DNA of 64,000 nt from Spirochaetota bacterium (GTDB lineage: Bacteria > Spirochaetota > UBA4802 > UBA5550): positions 1 to 64,000 of the forward strand of contig JAFGJK010000088.1 in the NCBI GenBank assembly GCA_016929135.1, written 5' to 3'. Both the position numbers and the translations under genes were made by a program. The notes beneath the pieces were generated by a model. The model was given only the letters and a program-made list of their open reading frames with translations, was not told the DNA's origin and ran no database searches. Positions 1 through 8,841 of the stretch are shown one piece after another (the first letter of the stretch is position 1; the number at the start of each line of letters is the position of its first letter).

Positions 1-1
1 C

Positions 2-82
2 ATCCTGCTGATGGCGATTCTGGCGCTGCGGCGCTTGTTGATGCAATGGGGCGCGCGCGGCAGTACCAGTATCGGAGGATGA
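2..82 (+). CDS. C-terminal end of a membrane protein (partial)
   Basis: The reading frame is open from the left edge and ends in TGA. The 26 visible residues begin with a hydrophobic run (ILLMAILAL) followed by Arg-rich residues and a Gly/Ser tail, as at the cytoplasmic end of a last membrane helix. Nothing identifies the family. It could also be a chance open frame, since only 81 bases are visible. Confidence 0.3.
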   Translation: MLLMAILALRRLLMQWGARGSTSIGG

Positions 83-153
83 GACGGCATAATCTTCTTT
101 CTGCAGTGAATTATCGTATCAAAGCTATGTCCTATGGCGATTACTGTATTATG

Positions 154-369
154 TCACTGAGGCTCTGACCTTCTGGTTTTACACGGCAATTCGCGGACCT
201 TCTCTATGTTCATATCGCTCATCTGGCCGGGACCGGTGACTATTGGCAGTTTTCTTTCCCGGAAGGCGCCGCCACCGGACATGTGTAATTGCACGGCTCT
301 GATCAGGATTCCAGAAAAGGTGAACCCGAGCTGCTCCGCCTTCCCCCCGAAAACAAGCGCAACAAGCAT
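154..369 (-). CDS. Possible small hypothetical protein
   Basis: A 71-residue frame whose ATG is preceded by GAGGAGG eight bases upstream, an unusually good ribosome binding site for a chance frame. The protein starts with a short hydrophobic stretch, has a Gly-rich centre and a basic C-terminus. It points away from the ATPase gene and lies in an otherwise empty gap (83-505). No family recognised. The start signal is the only real support. Confidence 0.33.
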   Translation of the reverse strand: MLVALVFGGKAEQLGFTFSGILIRAVQLHMSGGGAFRERKLPIVTGPGQMSDMNIEKVRELPCKTRRSEPQ

Positions 370-505
370 CTCCGTGGCCTCCTCGATTTAATAGGTCGAT
401 GCACCGCATTTTCATGGAATCTGGAATGATACAATCGAAAAATTTGATTGCAGTGGCGCCCGCTGCGGTTATATCCTGGCGGCTATCTCTCGTGAGGAGC
501 GCTCC

Positions 506-3241
506 ATGGATTGGTACCGAATGACAACGAACGAAATGCTGAACGCTCTGAAGAGTGACATCCTGCGAGGCCTGGCGCACGATGAAGGGTTGCGGCGCCT
601 GCAGGAGCACGGACGCAACGAGCTGGTCGACCGGGGGGTCAAGAGCCCTTGGAAGATCCTTTTCGAACAGTTCACGTCGGTAATGGTGCTGATCCTTCTC
701 GCTGCCGCCGTCATCTCGATTTTCGCCGGGGATCTCAAGGACGCGGTGGCGATACTGGCGATCGTGGTGCTCTTCGGCGTCCTGGGATTCATACAGGAGT
801 ATCGCGCGGAGAAGGCCATGGCGGCGCTTCGCAGGATGGCCGTTCCGGATGTACGGGTGCGGCGCGACGGGGAGGTGCGCGAGGTCCCAGCCTCCCAGCT
901 GGTGCCGGGTGACATCGTGCTGCTCGAGGCGGGGAACGTCGTGCCCGCCGATATGCGCATCCTGGAGAGCGGCAACCTGCGCATCCAGGAGTCGGCGCTT
1001 ACCGGAGAATCGGAGCCGATCGAGAAGGAGACCGCGGCAATGCTGGAGGACAGTCTGCCGCTGGGAGACCGGCGCAACATGGCCTTCATGGGTACCAGCG
1101 TTACCTACGGGCGGGGCGTCGCCGCGGTCGTCGCGACCGGCATGAACACGGAGCTGGGGCGCATTGCCTCGCTGATACAGAGTGTCGAATCGGAGATGAC
1201 GCCGCTGCAGAGACGGCTCGACCATCTGGGAAAGGCGCTGGGCGCTGTGGCGATTCTGGTGGCGGTGGTTATATTCGTGCTTGGCGTTATCGGCGGCGAG
1301 TCGCTGGAGCTGATGTTCATGATGGCGGTGAGCATTGCCGTTGCGGCGGTGCCGGAGGGACTTCCCGCGGTGGTGACCATCACGCTTGCCCTGGGCGCCA
1401 AGCGCATGTTGAAACGGCAGGCGCTGATCCGCAAGCTTCCCGCCGTTGAGACCCTTGGATCGGTTACGGTCATCTGTTCGGACAAGACCGGCACGCTCAC
1501 GGAAAACCGCATGACGGTGATGGTGCTGGACGTGGCCGGCCACCGGCTGGAGCAGGAGACAGAGGAGCTGCGTCGCGGCATGCCCGTGGGCGGGGTTTCG
1601 GAGAAGATCCCGCAGCAGGTGCATTCCTCGCTGGCACTGCTCTTGATGGGGGGTACGCTGTGTAACGATGCTGCCCTGAGGATGGAAGCGCCGGGGAGGT
1701 TCCGCACCATCGGCGATCCCACGGAGGGGGCGATGGTCGTTATGGCCGCCCAGGCGGGACTCATGAAGCCTGATCTGGACCGCCAGTTCCCGCGAACCGG
1801 CGAGGTCCCCTTCGATTCCGACCGGAAGCGAATGACCACGATACACGAGGTGGGCGGCGCCATCACGCCTGTGGAATTCCAGGGCGTCTGGGAGGGGGCC
1901 TTCCGGGTCCTGGGTTCACCGCAATATCTTGCCTTCACCAAGGGGTCACCCGACGGCCTTGTCGCCATCTCTGACCGGGTCTGGGTTGGTGACCGGGTGG
2001 AATCGATGAGCGGCGAATGGCGAGAGCGGATAATGAGGGCGAACGATGAGCTGGCACAGAGCGGCATGAGAGTGCTGGGTGTCGCCCTCCGTGTAGCGGA
2101 TGGCGCGAACGCCAGTGACTCGATCGAGCACGGCATGGTCTTTGTGGGCCTCTTCGGCATGATCGATCCGCCGAGGCCGGAGGTGAAGGAGGCGGTGCGG
2201 ACCTGTCTGAACGCGGGTATCAGACCGATCATGATCACCGGCGATCACCCCCTGACGGCGCGGCAGATCGCCGGCGAACTGGGGATAACGCTGAACGGGG
2301 AGGTGCTTACGGGGCAGGAGGTGGAGCGGATGTCCCCTGAGGAATTGCGGGGCGCGGTGGCCGGCGTTTCGGTGTTCGCCCGGGTTTCACCGGAGCACAA
2401 GCTGAAGATTGTCGGCGCCCTGCAGGCGCAGGGGGAGATCGCATCGATGACCGGTGACGGCGTGAATGATGCGCCTGCGCTGAAGAAAGCGGACATCGGC
2501 GTGGCCATGGGTATCACCGGAACAGACGTATCGAAAGAGGCCGCGGACATGGTGCTCCTGGACGATAACTTCGCGACGATTGTTGCGGCAGTCGAGGAGG
2601 GGCGCGTTATCTTCGACAATATCAAAAAATTCGTTAAATTCTCTGTGGGGGGCAATATCGGGAAGATACTGGTTGCACTGCTGGGCCCCCTGCCGCTGCT
2701 GGGGCTCCCCCTGCCACTGCAGCCGCTACAGCTGCTATGGCTGAACCTTCTGACCGACGGATTGCTGGGACTGGGCATGGGCGTCGAGCCGGCGGAGAAG
2801 GAGGTCATGCATCGTCCGCCCGCACGGCCCGGTGAAAGCTTTTTTGCGGGCGGGATGACGGGCTACATCCTCATGGTAGGGCTGCTCACAGGAGCGGCGG
2901 CGCTTGCCACCGGCCTCTACTATTATCATACGGGGAGCGCCTACTGGCAGACCATGATATTCACGGTGCTCTGCTTTTCGCAGATCGGGCAGGCGCTGGG
3001 GACACGGTCCGTCACCGAATCATTTTTCAAATCAGGCGTTCTTTCCAACCCTGTGTTACTGGCAATGGCGGCAGCGGTGGTGCTGGCGCAGCTTGGGTCG
3101 ATCTACCTCCCCGTCATGAACCAGTTCGTCCGTACGGTTCCACTGCCGGTTGCGGACATGGCAATCGCAGTTGCGGTGAGCAGTGTGGTGTTTTGGGCGA
3201 TCGAGATCCAGAAGCTTCTGAGGCGATGGCGCAGGAGATAA
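506..3241 (+). CDS. P2A-type cation-transporting ATPase (calcium-pump-like)
   Basis: A complete 911-residue P-type ATPase that should pump a cation across the inner membrane. It has the N-terminal cation-ATPase domain, actuator loop TGES (about residue 164), phosphorylation motif DKTGTLT (about 326), hinge motif TGDGVNDAP (about 649) and hydrophobic helices at both ends. The fourth membrane helix has PEGLPA (about 282) and the sixth has NLLTD (about 745), matching the site II ligands of SERCA-type calcium pumps. In M5 the SERCA pattern N-x-G-E reads NIGK (about 715), so the site I glutamate is a lysine; a one-site pump is inferred. GAGGAG lies 6-7 bases before the chosen ATG. It appears to be transcribed alone. 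The true substrate (Ca2+, Mn2+ or other) cannot be read from sequence. Confidence 0.92.
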   Translation: MDWYRMTTNEMLNALKSDILRGLAHDEGLRRLQEHGRNELVDRGVKSPWKILFEQFTSVMVLILLAAAVISIFAGDLKDAVAILAIVVLFGVLGFIQEYRAEKAMAALRRMAVPDVRVRRDGEVREVPASQLVPGDIVLLEAGNVVPADMRILESGNLRIQESALTGESEPIEKETAAMLEDSLPLGDRRNMAFMGTSVTYGRGVAAVVATGMNTELGRIASLIQSVESEMTPLQRRLDHLGKALGAVAILVAVVIFVLGVIGGESLELMFMMAVSIAVAAVPEGLPAVVTITLALGAKRMLKRQALIRKLPAVETLGSVTVICSDKTGTLTENRMTVMVLDVAGHRLEQETEELRRGMPVGGVSEKIPQQVHSSLALLLMGGTLCNDAALRMEAPGRFRTIGDPTEGAMVVMAAQAGLMKPDLDRQFPRTGEVPFDSDRKRMTTIHEVGGAITPVEFQGVWEGAFRVLGSPQYLAFTKGSPDGLVAISDRVWVGDRVESMSGEWRERIMRANDELAQSGMRVLGVALRVADGANASDSIEHGMVFVGLFGMIDPPRPEVKEAVRTCLNAGIRPIMITGDHPLTARQIAGELGITLNGEVLTGQEVERMSPEELRGAVAGVSVFARVSPEHKLKIVGALQAQGEIASMTGDGVNDAPALKKADIGVAMGITGTDVSKEAADMVLLDDNFATIVAAVEEGRVIFDNIKKFVKFSVGGNIGKILVALLGPLPLLGLPLPLQPLQLLWLNLLTDGLLGLGMGVEPAEKEVMHRPPARPGESFFAGGMTGYILMVGLLTGAAALATGLYYYHTGSAYWQTMIFTVLCFSQIGQALGTRSVTESFFKSGVLSNPVLLAMAAAVVLAQLGSIYLPVMNQFVRTVPLPVADMAIAVAVSSVVFWAIEIQKLLRRWRRR

Positions 3242-3543
3242 TGTGAGGAGGATTGGAGGGGGTCCTATGGGGGGGATGGTCCAGTTCAGTGGTAATGGTT
3301 ACCGCGGCGACATAATGGTGTGCCTGCTTCCTTTTCCCGCAGGAAAACCGGGGCCCTGAACCCGGGATGTGGAGAATAGGATACCGTACTACCGATAACT
3401 ATCGGTACTGTACGAAGGAAAACGGATGGCAGTGCTGAATCGGCGCCGTTGAATGCGGCCCTGACCCTCGGCTGGCAGGAAAATTCGATGCGCTGATCCC
3501 AGAATCTGCGGCAATGGAGACCCGGAACCCGGAGGAGTTGTAA
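3242..3543. other. Intergenic stretch between convergent genes
   Basis: About 300 bases separate the ATPase from the converging end of the Bat operon. No convincing frame is present. It contains the palindrome annotated at 3391-3406 and two short motifs of the GGGGCCCTGA type (near 3350 and 3457), which resemble the GGGCTCTG-type motifs in other gaps of this window (28.99-29.66 kb, 53.6-53.8 kb). Confidence 0.5.
3391..3406. repeat. Short palindrome shared with the 53.6 kb region
   Basis: ACCGATAACTATCGGT consists of 7-base arms around an AC centre. It continues imperfectly outward (CGTACT on the left, ACTGTACG on the right). The same palindrome, in both orientations, occurs twice at 53642-53677 in another intergenic gap, so it looks like a dispersed REP-like element rather than a local terminator. 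No T-run follows on either strand. Confidence 0.6.
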
Positions 3544-5175
3544 TCATCCCCGCCGGCCCAGAATCACCCGGATACCCTTAAGGATCTCCTCCATGGCCGC
3601 ACGGTCGATGGTGCCGCCGCCGTAGCGGAAGAAATAGACCCTGTCCTTGATCAGGTCCAGGGACTCGCCGGCGGCGTCCCGCGCCGCCAGGGCCAGGGCC
3701 CGGTCGGCCCGCTGCAGGAAGGCGCCCCTGTCGTCGGCGCGGTAGCTGTCATCGAGCTCTCTCAGCACCAAGGCAACGGCATCCTCCCCGTTTTTCCCGA
3801 CGGCGTCGCTCTCCTCAACCTCGGTTTCACGGCGCACCATGCGGAAGCGCTTCCGTTCCCACAGTATGAAGAGCGCCAGGGCGCCGCCCACCAGGACCGC
3901 CCCGGCACCGATCAGCACCGGGTTGAAGTCCACCGTCTGGCCGCGGTCGCTGTCGAATCCCATGCGGCCGGCGGCGCCGTCGCCGGTGGCCAGGAATGAG
4001 ATGGGACCGGACCTGGCCGTTTCGTAGCGGCCGGTCCGCGGATTGAAATAGGTCATCGCCACGGAGCCGGCATCGACCTTCCCCGCCTTCGTGGGGATCA
4101 GTGTGACGGTGAATTTCTTCGTCCCCTCGAGCCCGCCGTCAGATACCCTGTAGCGGGGCTCCCCCTCCTCCACGATCACCTTCACCTCCGGCAGGTCATG
4201 CTCGAGCCGCGGCCGGGACATGGATATGAAGTTCCCCGAGCCGCTCACGATGACCTTCACCCGCTTCTCCTGGAAGACCCTGACATCCCCCGTCTCGTAC
4301 TCCGAGGAGAGCGTGAAGATGCCCACATCCCCCTGGAAGGTGTCCGGCGCTCCCGGGGGGAGCGGATTCACCCGGACCGGCAGGGTGTCGAAGCCGATAG
4401 TGCGCTGCTGGTTGAAGGGGAGGGGCCGTCCGAAGAAGGAGAACTGGTCCGGCATATCGGTGCTTATCACCCCGAGGCCCCCTCCCACGTAGAATGAGCC
4501 GGTCCTCGCCGGTATGAGCGCGTATGCCGTTATGCGGGTCTTCGTAATGTCGCCCCCGGCGCTCTTCTCGGTCCCCTGGGTCTGCTCCGCGTCTATCTGC
4601 TGGATCACGAACCCGTCGGCGGAGGGATTCTTCTGGAATCCGTCGAGGGAGAAATTGACCCCCGACGAGAGGATGTAGTAGTTCATCACCACCGGCTCGC
4701 CCACGTAGACGCTGTTCTTCGACAGCTGCACCTTCGTCGCCAGCCGGCCGGATCCGTCCCCCCGTTCCGCGCCGGAGGCAACCGGCCCGGGCACGACCTT
4801 CAGAATCACCTGGCGGGAGCTCACGTTGCCGGCGTCGGTCCGGAAATGGAAGGGGGGGATGGCGTAGGTGCCGGGGCGCTCCCCCCGCAGCGCGAATGAG
4901 ATCACCACGCTCGCCGACTGCTTCCAGTTGATGATCTCGATGTTCCTCTGCATGCCGGCATAGGAGATGTCGACGCCGGGGACCCGGGGGACCTTGAGGG
5001 GCTCGATGTTTTCGCCCCTGGTGAAGGTCACCCTGAGCATGGTGGAATCGCCCGCCGAGATGACGCTCTGCTCCAGCACCGTCTCCAGCTGACCCGGCGA
5101 TGCGGCCCCCACGATCAGCAGCGCCGCCAGGGCGGCCACGATCCTACCACGGTTTGTCAAGCTGCCGACTGTCAT
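3544..5175 (-). CDS. batD: BatD-like oxygen-tolerance protein
   Basis: A 543-residue membrane-anchored protein, last gene of the Bat operon. It has an N-terminal signal sequence (about residues 8-30), a large beta-rich extracytoplasmic region with the VEQS-V-GD-type opening of BatD proteins, one membrane helix near residues 415-440 (GAGAVLVGGALALFILW) and a cytoplasmic tail. Family knowledge: BatD proteins sit with BatA/BatB VWA proteins and are linked to aerotolerance or envelope-stress survival; the biochemical role is unknown. The ATG overlaps the end of batC by 32 bases, with AAAGGGG just upstream, implying translational coupling. Confidence 0.85.
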   Translation of the reverse strand: MTVGSLTNRGRIVAALAALLIVGAASPGQLETVLEQSVISAGDSTMLRVTFTRGENIEPLKVPRVPGVDISYAGMQRNIEIINWKQSASVVISFALRGERPGTYAIPPFHFRTDAGNVSSRQVILKVVPGPVASGAERGDGSGRLATKVQLSKNSVYVGEPVVMNYYILSSGVNFSLDGFQKNPSADGFVIQQIDAEQTQGTEKSAGGDITKTRITAYALIPARTGSFYVGGGLGVISTDMPDQFSFFGRPLPFNQQRTIGFDTLPVRVNPLPPGAPDTFQGDVGIFTLSSEYETGDVRVFQEKRVKVIVSGSGNFISMSRPRLEHDLPEVKVIVEEGEPRYRVSDGGLEGTKKFTVTLIPTKAGKVDAGSVAMTYFNPRTGRYETARSGPISFLATGDGAAGRMGFDSDRGQTVDFNPVLIGAGAVLVGGALALFILWERKRFRMVRRETEVEESDAVGKNGEDAVALVLRELDDSYRADDRGAFLQRADRALALAARDAAGESLDLIKDRVYFFRYGGGTIDRAAMEEILKGIRVILGRRG

Positions 5176-5839
5176 TCCCCTTTCCCTTGTACCTGCGTAC
5201 CGGATTCTGCTTCATCGTGTCCAGCAGATTTTTTATCTGCGCCCTGTTCAGCCCGCTCCCCTGCCCCTGGCGGTCCCGGTCCTTCTGCCGCTGGCTCTGC
5301 TTGTTCCTGTCCTTGTCCTTCCCCTGCTGCTTGTCCTTCCCGTCCTTGCCCTGGCCGCCCCCCTGCTTCTGCTTCTCCCTGTCCTGCTTCTGCTTCGCCA
5401 GCAGGTACTCGATGTTCTTCTTGGCCCGCTCGTATCCCGGGTCTATCTTGAGGGCGTTGATGTAGCTCTGCACCGCCTCCCGGTACTTCCCCTGCTTCAC
5501 GTAGGCGTTGCCGATGTTGAAGAATGCCTTCTTCTGAACCTCCTTATCATCGCTCTTCAGCGCCTGCTCGAAGCCGGCGATGGCCTCGTCGTGGAGCTCC
5601 GCCATGTAGTCGGCGTCGCCGATGTTGAACATAAGCTTCTTCTTGTGCTCCTCGCCGGGGGCGTATTTTTCCGCCCGCCGGTAGAAGGTCTTGGCGGCGT
5701 TGTATTTCTTGTCGGCGAATTCACGGTTCCCCTTTTCCACCTCGTCGTGGAAGGGGTCGATCCATGCGGTGCTCAGGAGGCAGCCCGAGACGATCAGGAG
5801 GTGCGCCAGCCCTTGTTTGACTCTTCCCTTCAGCTTCAT
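5144..5839 (-). CDS. batC: BatC-like TPR lipoprotein
   Basis: A 231-residue protein with an N-terminal hydrophobic segment ending in VSGC, a plausible lipobox. Two to three tetratricopeptide repeats follow (about residues 35-150; for example AFFNIGNAYVKQGKYREAVQ). After them comes a low-complexity Lys/Gln/Asp/Gly tail (about 155-205). BatC proteins are TPR partners of the BatA/BatB complex. The start overlaps the batB stop as ATGA (4 bases), and the end overlaps batD. The charged tail is probably disordered and may bind partner proteins. Confidence 0.85.
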   Translation of the reverse strand: MKLKGRVKQGLAHLLIVSGCLLSTAWIDPFHDEVEKGNREFADKKYNAAKTFYRRAEKYAPGEEHKKKLMFNIGDADYMAELHDEAIAGFEQALKSDDKEVQKKAFFNIGNAYVKQGKYREAVQSYINALKIDPGYERAKKNIEYLLAKQKQDREKQKQGGGQGKDGKDKQQGKDKDRNKQSQRQKDRDRQGQGSGLNRAQIKNLLDTMKQNPVRRYKGKGNDSRQLDKPW

Positions 5840-6840
5840 ATCCTCTTCCGCTCCGTCATCATGAGCTCCGCCGAAAGTAACACTAGCAGCAGTAGCGCAA
5901 AGATCTGATAACGCTCATGGCGCTCCCGGATGACCCTGGAGCCGTACTGGTTGCTCTGCTGGTCGTCGATGATCTGGAGGATGAACCCCAGGCCGGAGAG
6001 GTTGTCGGAGATGTCGATGTAGGAGCCCCTGGTCACCGTGGCGATCCTCTTCAGCAGCGTGTCGTTCTTCCTGGTGCGCACCAGGTTGTTGGCGTCGTCC
6101 CTCATGTAGCTCCTGCCAGAGGTATCGTCCTGGGACAGGGGCACCACCTCGCCGGACCTCTTGCCGATGCCCACCGCGTACACCGCCACGTCCATCCTCC
6201 TGAGGCGGTCGATGTACTCGTCGTACCGCCCCTCGTTGTCCTCGCCGTCGGTGATGAGCACCAGCATCTTCGAGGTGAGGCTCTTCTTCTGAAAGACCCT
6301 CGATGCCTCCTCGAGGACGCGGCCGAAGTCGGTCCCCTGGAGGGGGATCGAGTCGGGGGAGGCCGAATCCAGGAACATCGTGAAGGCGCCGATGTCGTTG
6401 GTGAGGGGGCACTGCAGGAAGGCGTCCCCGGCGAAAAGGATCAGGCCGATGCGGTCCCCCTTGAGCGACTCGGCGATCCAGCGTATCGCCTCCTTGGCCC
6501 TGCCGAGCCTGCTGGGCTGCACGTCCTGTGCCAGCATGCTGCGGCTCACGTCCAGGGCCACCAGCACATCGGAGCCCTCGTTGCGCACCTCCCTGGTGGT
6601 CTCCCCCCACTGCGGCCGAAGCAGCAGGAAGCCGGAGAGGAGTATGGAGAGGATCATCAGGAGGTTCTTCGCTGCGGTGATGCGCCTCGACCCCCGCACC
6701 AGGTTGTCCCAGGCGCTTTCCGTGACCAGCAGGGACATCATCCGCCGCTTCCACCAGAGGTAGAGCACGAAGAGCGCCAGGACGACGAGGGTCGCCGCGG
6801 CGATATAGATCAGGTACCGGTAGTTGCCGAAGGCTATCAT
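5836..6840 (-). CDS. batB: BatB-like VWA-domain membrane protein
   Basis: A 334-residue protein with membrane helices at the N-terminus (about residues 8-28 and 55-75) and at the extreme C-terminus, enclosing a von Willebrand factor A domain. The MIDAS metal site is intact: DVSRS (about 93-97), a downstream GTDFG threonine and ITDGEDNEG. The VWA domain should face the periplasm and bind partner proteins through a divalent cation. The gene overlaps batA by 4 bases and batC by 4 bases, so the three are translated as a unit. Confidence 0.88.
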   Translation of the reverse strand: MIAFGNYRYLIYIAAATLVVLALFVLYLWWKRRMMSLLVTESAWDNLVRGSRRITAAKNLLMILSILLSGFLLLRPQWGETTREVRNEGSDVLVALDVSRSMLAQDVQPSRLGRAKEAIRWIAESLKGDRIGLILFAGDAFLQCPLTNDIGAFTMFLDSASPDSIPLQGTDFGRVLEEASRVFQKKSLTSKMLVLITDGEDNEGRYDEYIDRLRRMDVAVYAVGIGKRSGEVVPLSQDDTSGRSYMRDDANNLVRTRKNDTLLKRIATVTRGSYIDISDNLSGLGFILQIIDDQQSNQYGSRVIRERHERYQIFALLLLVLLSAELMMTERKRI

Positions 6841-7835
6841 GGGATCTTCCTGTACACCGCCGACCTCAGGATCACCTCCAGCAGGAAGAGGATGATCCCC
6901 GCCACCAGGAACAGGTGGAACTTGTCGTAGAATTCATGGTAGACCCTGGCCTCCACCTCGCTTCGCTCGAGCCGGTCGATGTCCCGGATGTTCTCCCAGA
7001 GCACGCCGCTGGAGGTGGCCCGATAGAACTTTCCACCGGTCACCTTCGCGATCTCCCTGAGGCCCGTCTCGTCGAACTGGTTGCGCAGGTAGTTCTTCCC
7101 GAAGAAGATCCCCTGGGGGCTCGGGTAGGGGACGAGCCCGTCGCTCCCGATCCCCACGCAGTAGACCTTGATGCCCATCTCGGCCGCGGTCTTGGCGGCC
7201 GTGTCCGGGTCGATCTTCCCCTTGTTGTTCACCCCGTCCGTGAGGAGCAGGATGATCTTGCTCCTCGCCTTGCTCTCCAGCATGCGTGACGTGGCCAGCG
7301 CCAGGGCGTCGCCGATGGCGGTGCCGTCCACCGGTACCGAGTCGAAGTCGATCTCGTCGGTGATGTCCATCACCATCTGGCGCTCCACGGTGAGCGGGCA
7401 CTGCAGGTACGCCTCGCCGGCGAAGACCACCATCCCCACCCGGTCGCTCTTGCGCTTCGATACGAAGTCCTTAATAACCTGCTTCGCCACGGCGAGACGG
7501 TTGTTCGGCTGGAAGTCCTCCCCCTGCATGGAGCCCGATGCGTCCAGCGCGATCATGATGTCGATGCCCAGGTTCTTCACGCTGGAGTAGTCGATCCCCC
7601 TGCCTGGCCGCGCTACCGCCAGTATCAGCAGGAGGATCGCGGCGAACCTGAGGATCGGCAGGAAGCGGTAGGTGAGGGATCTGAAGGAGTCGCGGCGCTT
7701 CAGTACCCGCTCCGACGATGCGGCGAAGGCCGATTCGCGGTTGAAGAGGCGGCCGTAGAGGTACCACGCCGCCATGGCCGCGTAGGGGACCAGGAGCAGC
7801 AGGAAGAGCGGGTTCTTAAACTCTATCTGTCCCAT
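6837..7835 (-). CDS. batA: BatA-like VWA-domain membrane protein
   Basis: A 332-residue protein of the same design as its downstream neighbour: N-terminal helices (about 9-27 and 58-75), VWA domain and a C-terminal helix. MIDAS residues are visible as LDASGSM (about 94-100), VDGTAIG and LLTDGVNNKG. In other bacteria BatA and BatB form a membrane complex fed by the MoxR ATPase. The gene begins inside the end of the upstream gene (20-base overlap) and ends in a 4-base overlap with batB. Confidence 0.88.
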   Translation of the reverse strand: MGQIEFKNPLFLLLLVPYAAMAAWYLYGRLFNRESAFAASSERVLKRRDSFRSLTYRFLPILRFAAILLLILAVARPGRGIDYSSVKNLGIDIMIALDASGSMQGEDFQPNNRLAVAKQVIKDFVSKRKSDRVGMVVFAGEAYLQCPLTVERQMVMDITDEIDFDSVPVDGTAIGDALALATSRMLESKARSKIILLLTDGVNNKGKIDPDTAAKTAAEMGIKVYCVGIGSDGLVPYPSPQGIFFGKNYLRNQFDETGLREIAKVTGGKFYRATSSGVLWENIRDIDRLERSEVEARVYHEFYDKFHLFLVAGIILFLLEVILRSAVYRKIP

Positions 7836-8841
7836 ATCCCTCGTCCCGTGCCATGGTCTCGGCGAGCTTCTCCAGGAGCTCCAGGTTCATGGTGAGCGTC
7901 TCGGCGGTGGGGGAGAACTCGGCGAACTTCGAGAGGTCCCAGAGGTTGAAGCATTTGCCGATGTCGTCGGCGTAGCGCTTCAGCCGCTCCCGGTGCAGTA
8001 TCCTCTTCATCGCCGAAAGGATCTCGTCCGATGTCATCTCCACGGCGTCGAAGCGGTACTGCCGCGACAGGAATCTGCGGAATACCATGGAGATGCCGAA
8101 GACGTATTCCTCCACCGCCCCCCCTGCGATGAGGCCCCGGGGATCCAGCCCCGCCATCTCCTTCCAGAAGAGCTCGATGGGGGGGACCGCGGGTATCGCC
8201 GCCCTGCGCTCCTCCATGACCCTTCTGATCCGCCGGTACAGGAACACCCCGGCCACGGCCAGGACGATCAGGCCTGCGATGAGGAGGATCAGCCTGGTGT
8301 AGTTGCCGGAGAGCCGGAGGGGGGGCTCGATCTCCTGGAACTCCCCCTTCTCATTGAGGCTCTTGATGGTGATCTCCGGAACCTTGTAGCCGATTGCGGC
8401 CTTGTCGGTGTCCCGTATCTCCACCTCCGGCAGCGTGTGCCTCCCGGGACGGTAGTAGGACATCTGCAGTATCACGGTGATGTCGGTGATCTCCTTTTCG
8501 GAGCGGTCGTCCTTCACCGCCTTGTGTATGATGTAGAGCGGTACGCTCTCCCCGGGGTCCTCTTCCTCAGGCTCGCCCCCCGGCGGTGCCGCCGGAACCG
8601 CCGCCTTCCCCTTTTCCGGGTAGGCCACGCGCCGCTCAGGCAGCAGGATGTTCACCCCGCCGATGTTCTTCCCGGCGATGTTCACCCGGTACTCCAGGAC
8701 GTCGCCGATGGTGGCGGTCGCCGGTTTCACCGTGGCGCGTACCGCCGGCGCGTTTTTTTCCTGGGTGCCGGCCGGGAGAGATCCTGCGGCCAGGAGTATC
8801 ATCAGCACGACGATGGCGGTTCGTGGCGTCTTCATGGTCAT
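7816..8841 (-). CDS. Bat-operon membrane-anchored protein of unknown function
   Basis: A 341-residue protein between the DUF58 and batA genes. It has a signal peptide (about residues 6-25), an extracytoplasmic beta-rich domain resembling the N-terminal part of BatD-type proteins, one membrane helix (about 184-205, LILLIAGLIVLAVAGVFLYR), then a helical cytoplasmic domain. A protein with this topology is common at this position in Bat operons and is thought to help the MoxR/VWA machinery. The ATG at 8841 shares one base with the DUF58 stop; GTG at 8844 is an alternative. No catalytic motif seen. Confidence 0.75.
   Translation of the reverse strand: MTMKTPRTAIVVLMILLAAGSLPAGTQEKNAPAVRATVKPATATIGDVLEYRVNIAGKNIGGVNILLPERRVAYPEKGKAAVPAAPPGGEPEEEDPGESVPLYIIHKAVKDDRSEKEITDITVILQMSYYRPGRHTLPEVEIRDTDKAAIGYKVPEITIKSLNEKGEFQEIEPPLRLSGNYTRLILLIAGLIVLAVAGVFLYRRIRRVMEERRAAIPAVPPIELFWKEMAGLDPRGLIAGGAVEEYVFGISMVFRRFLSRQYRFDAVEMTSDEILSAMKRILHRERLKRYADDIGKCFNLWDLSKFAEFSPTAETLTMNLELLEKLAETMARDEGYGTDRV

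Noticed and set aside
179..1846. A 555-residue open frame opposite the cation ATPase gene
   Set aside because: It runs antisense to a complete P-type ATPase with all motifs. Its own sequence is His/Arg/Gln-rich without domains, the usual shadow in high-GC DNA.
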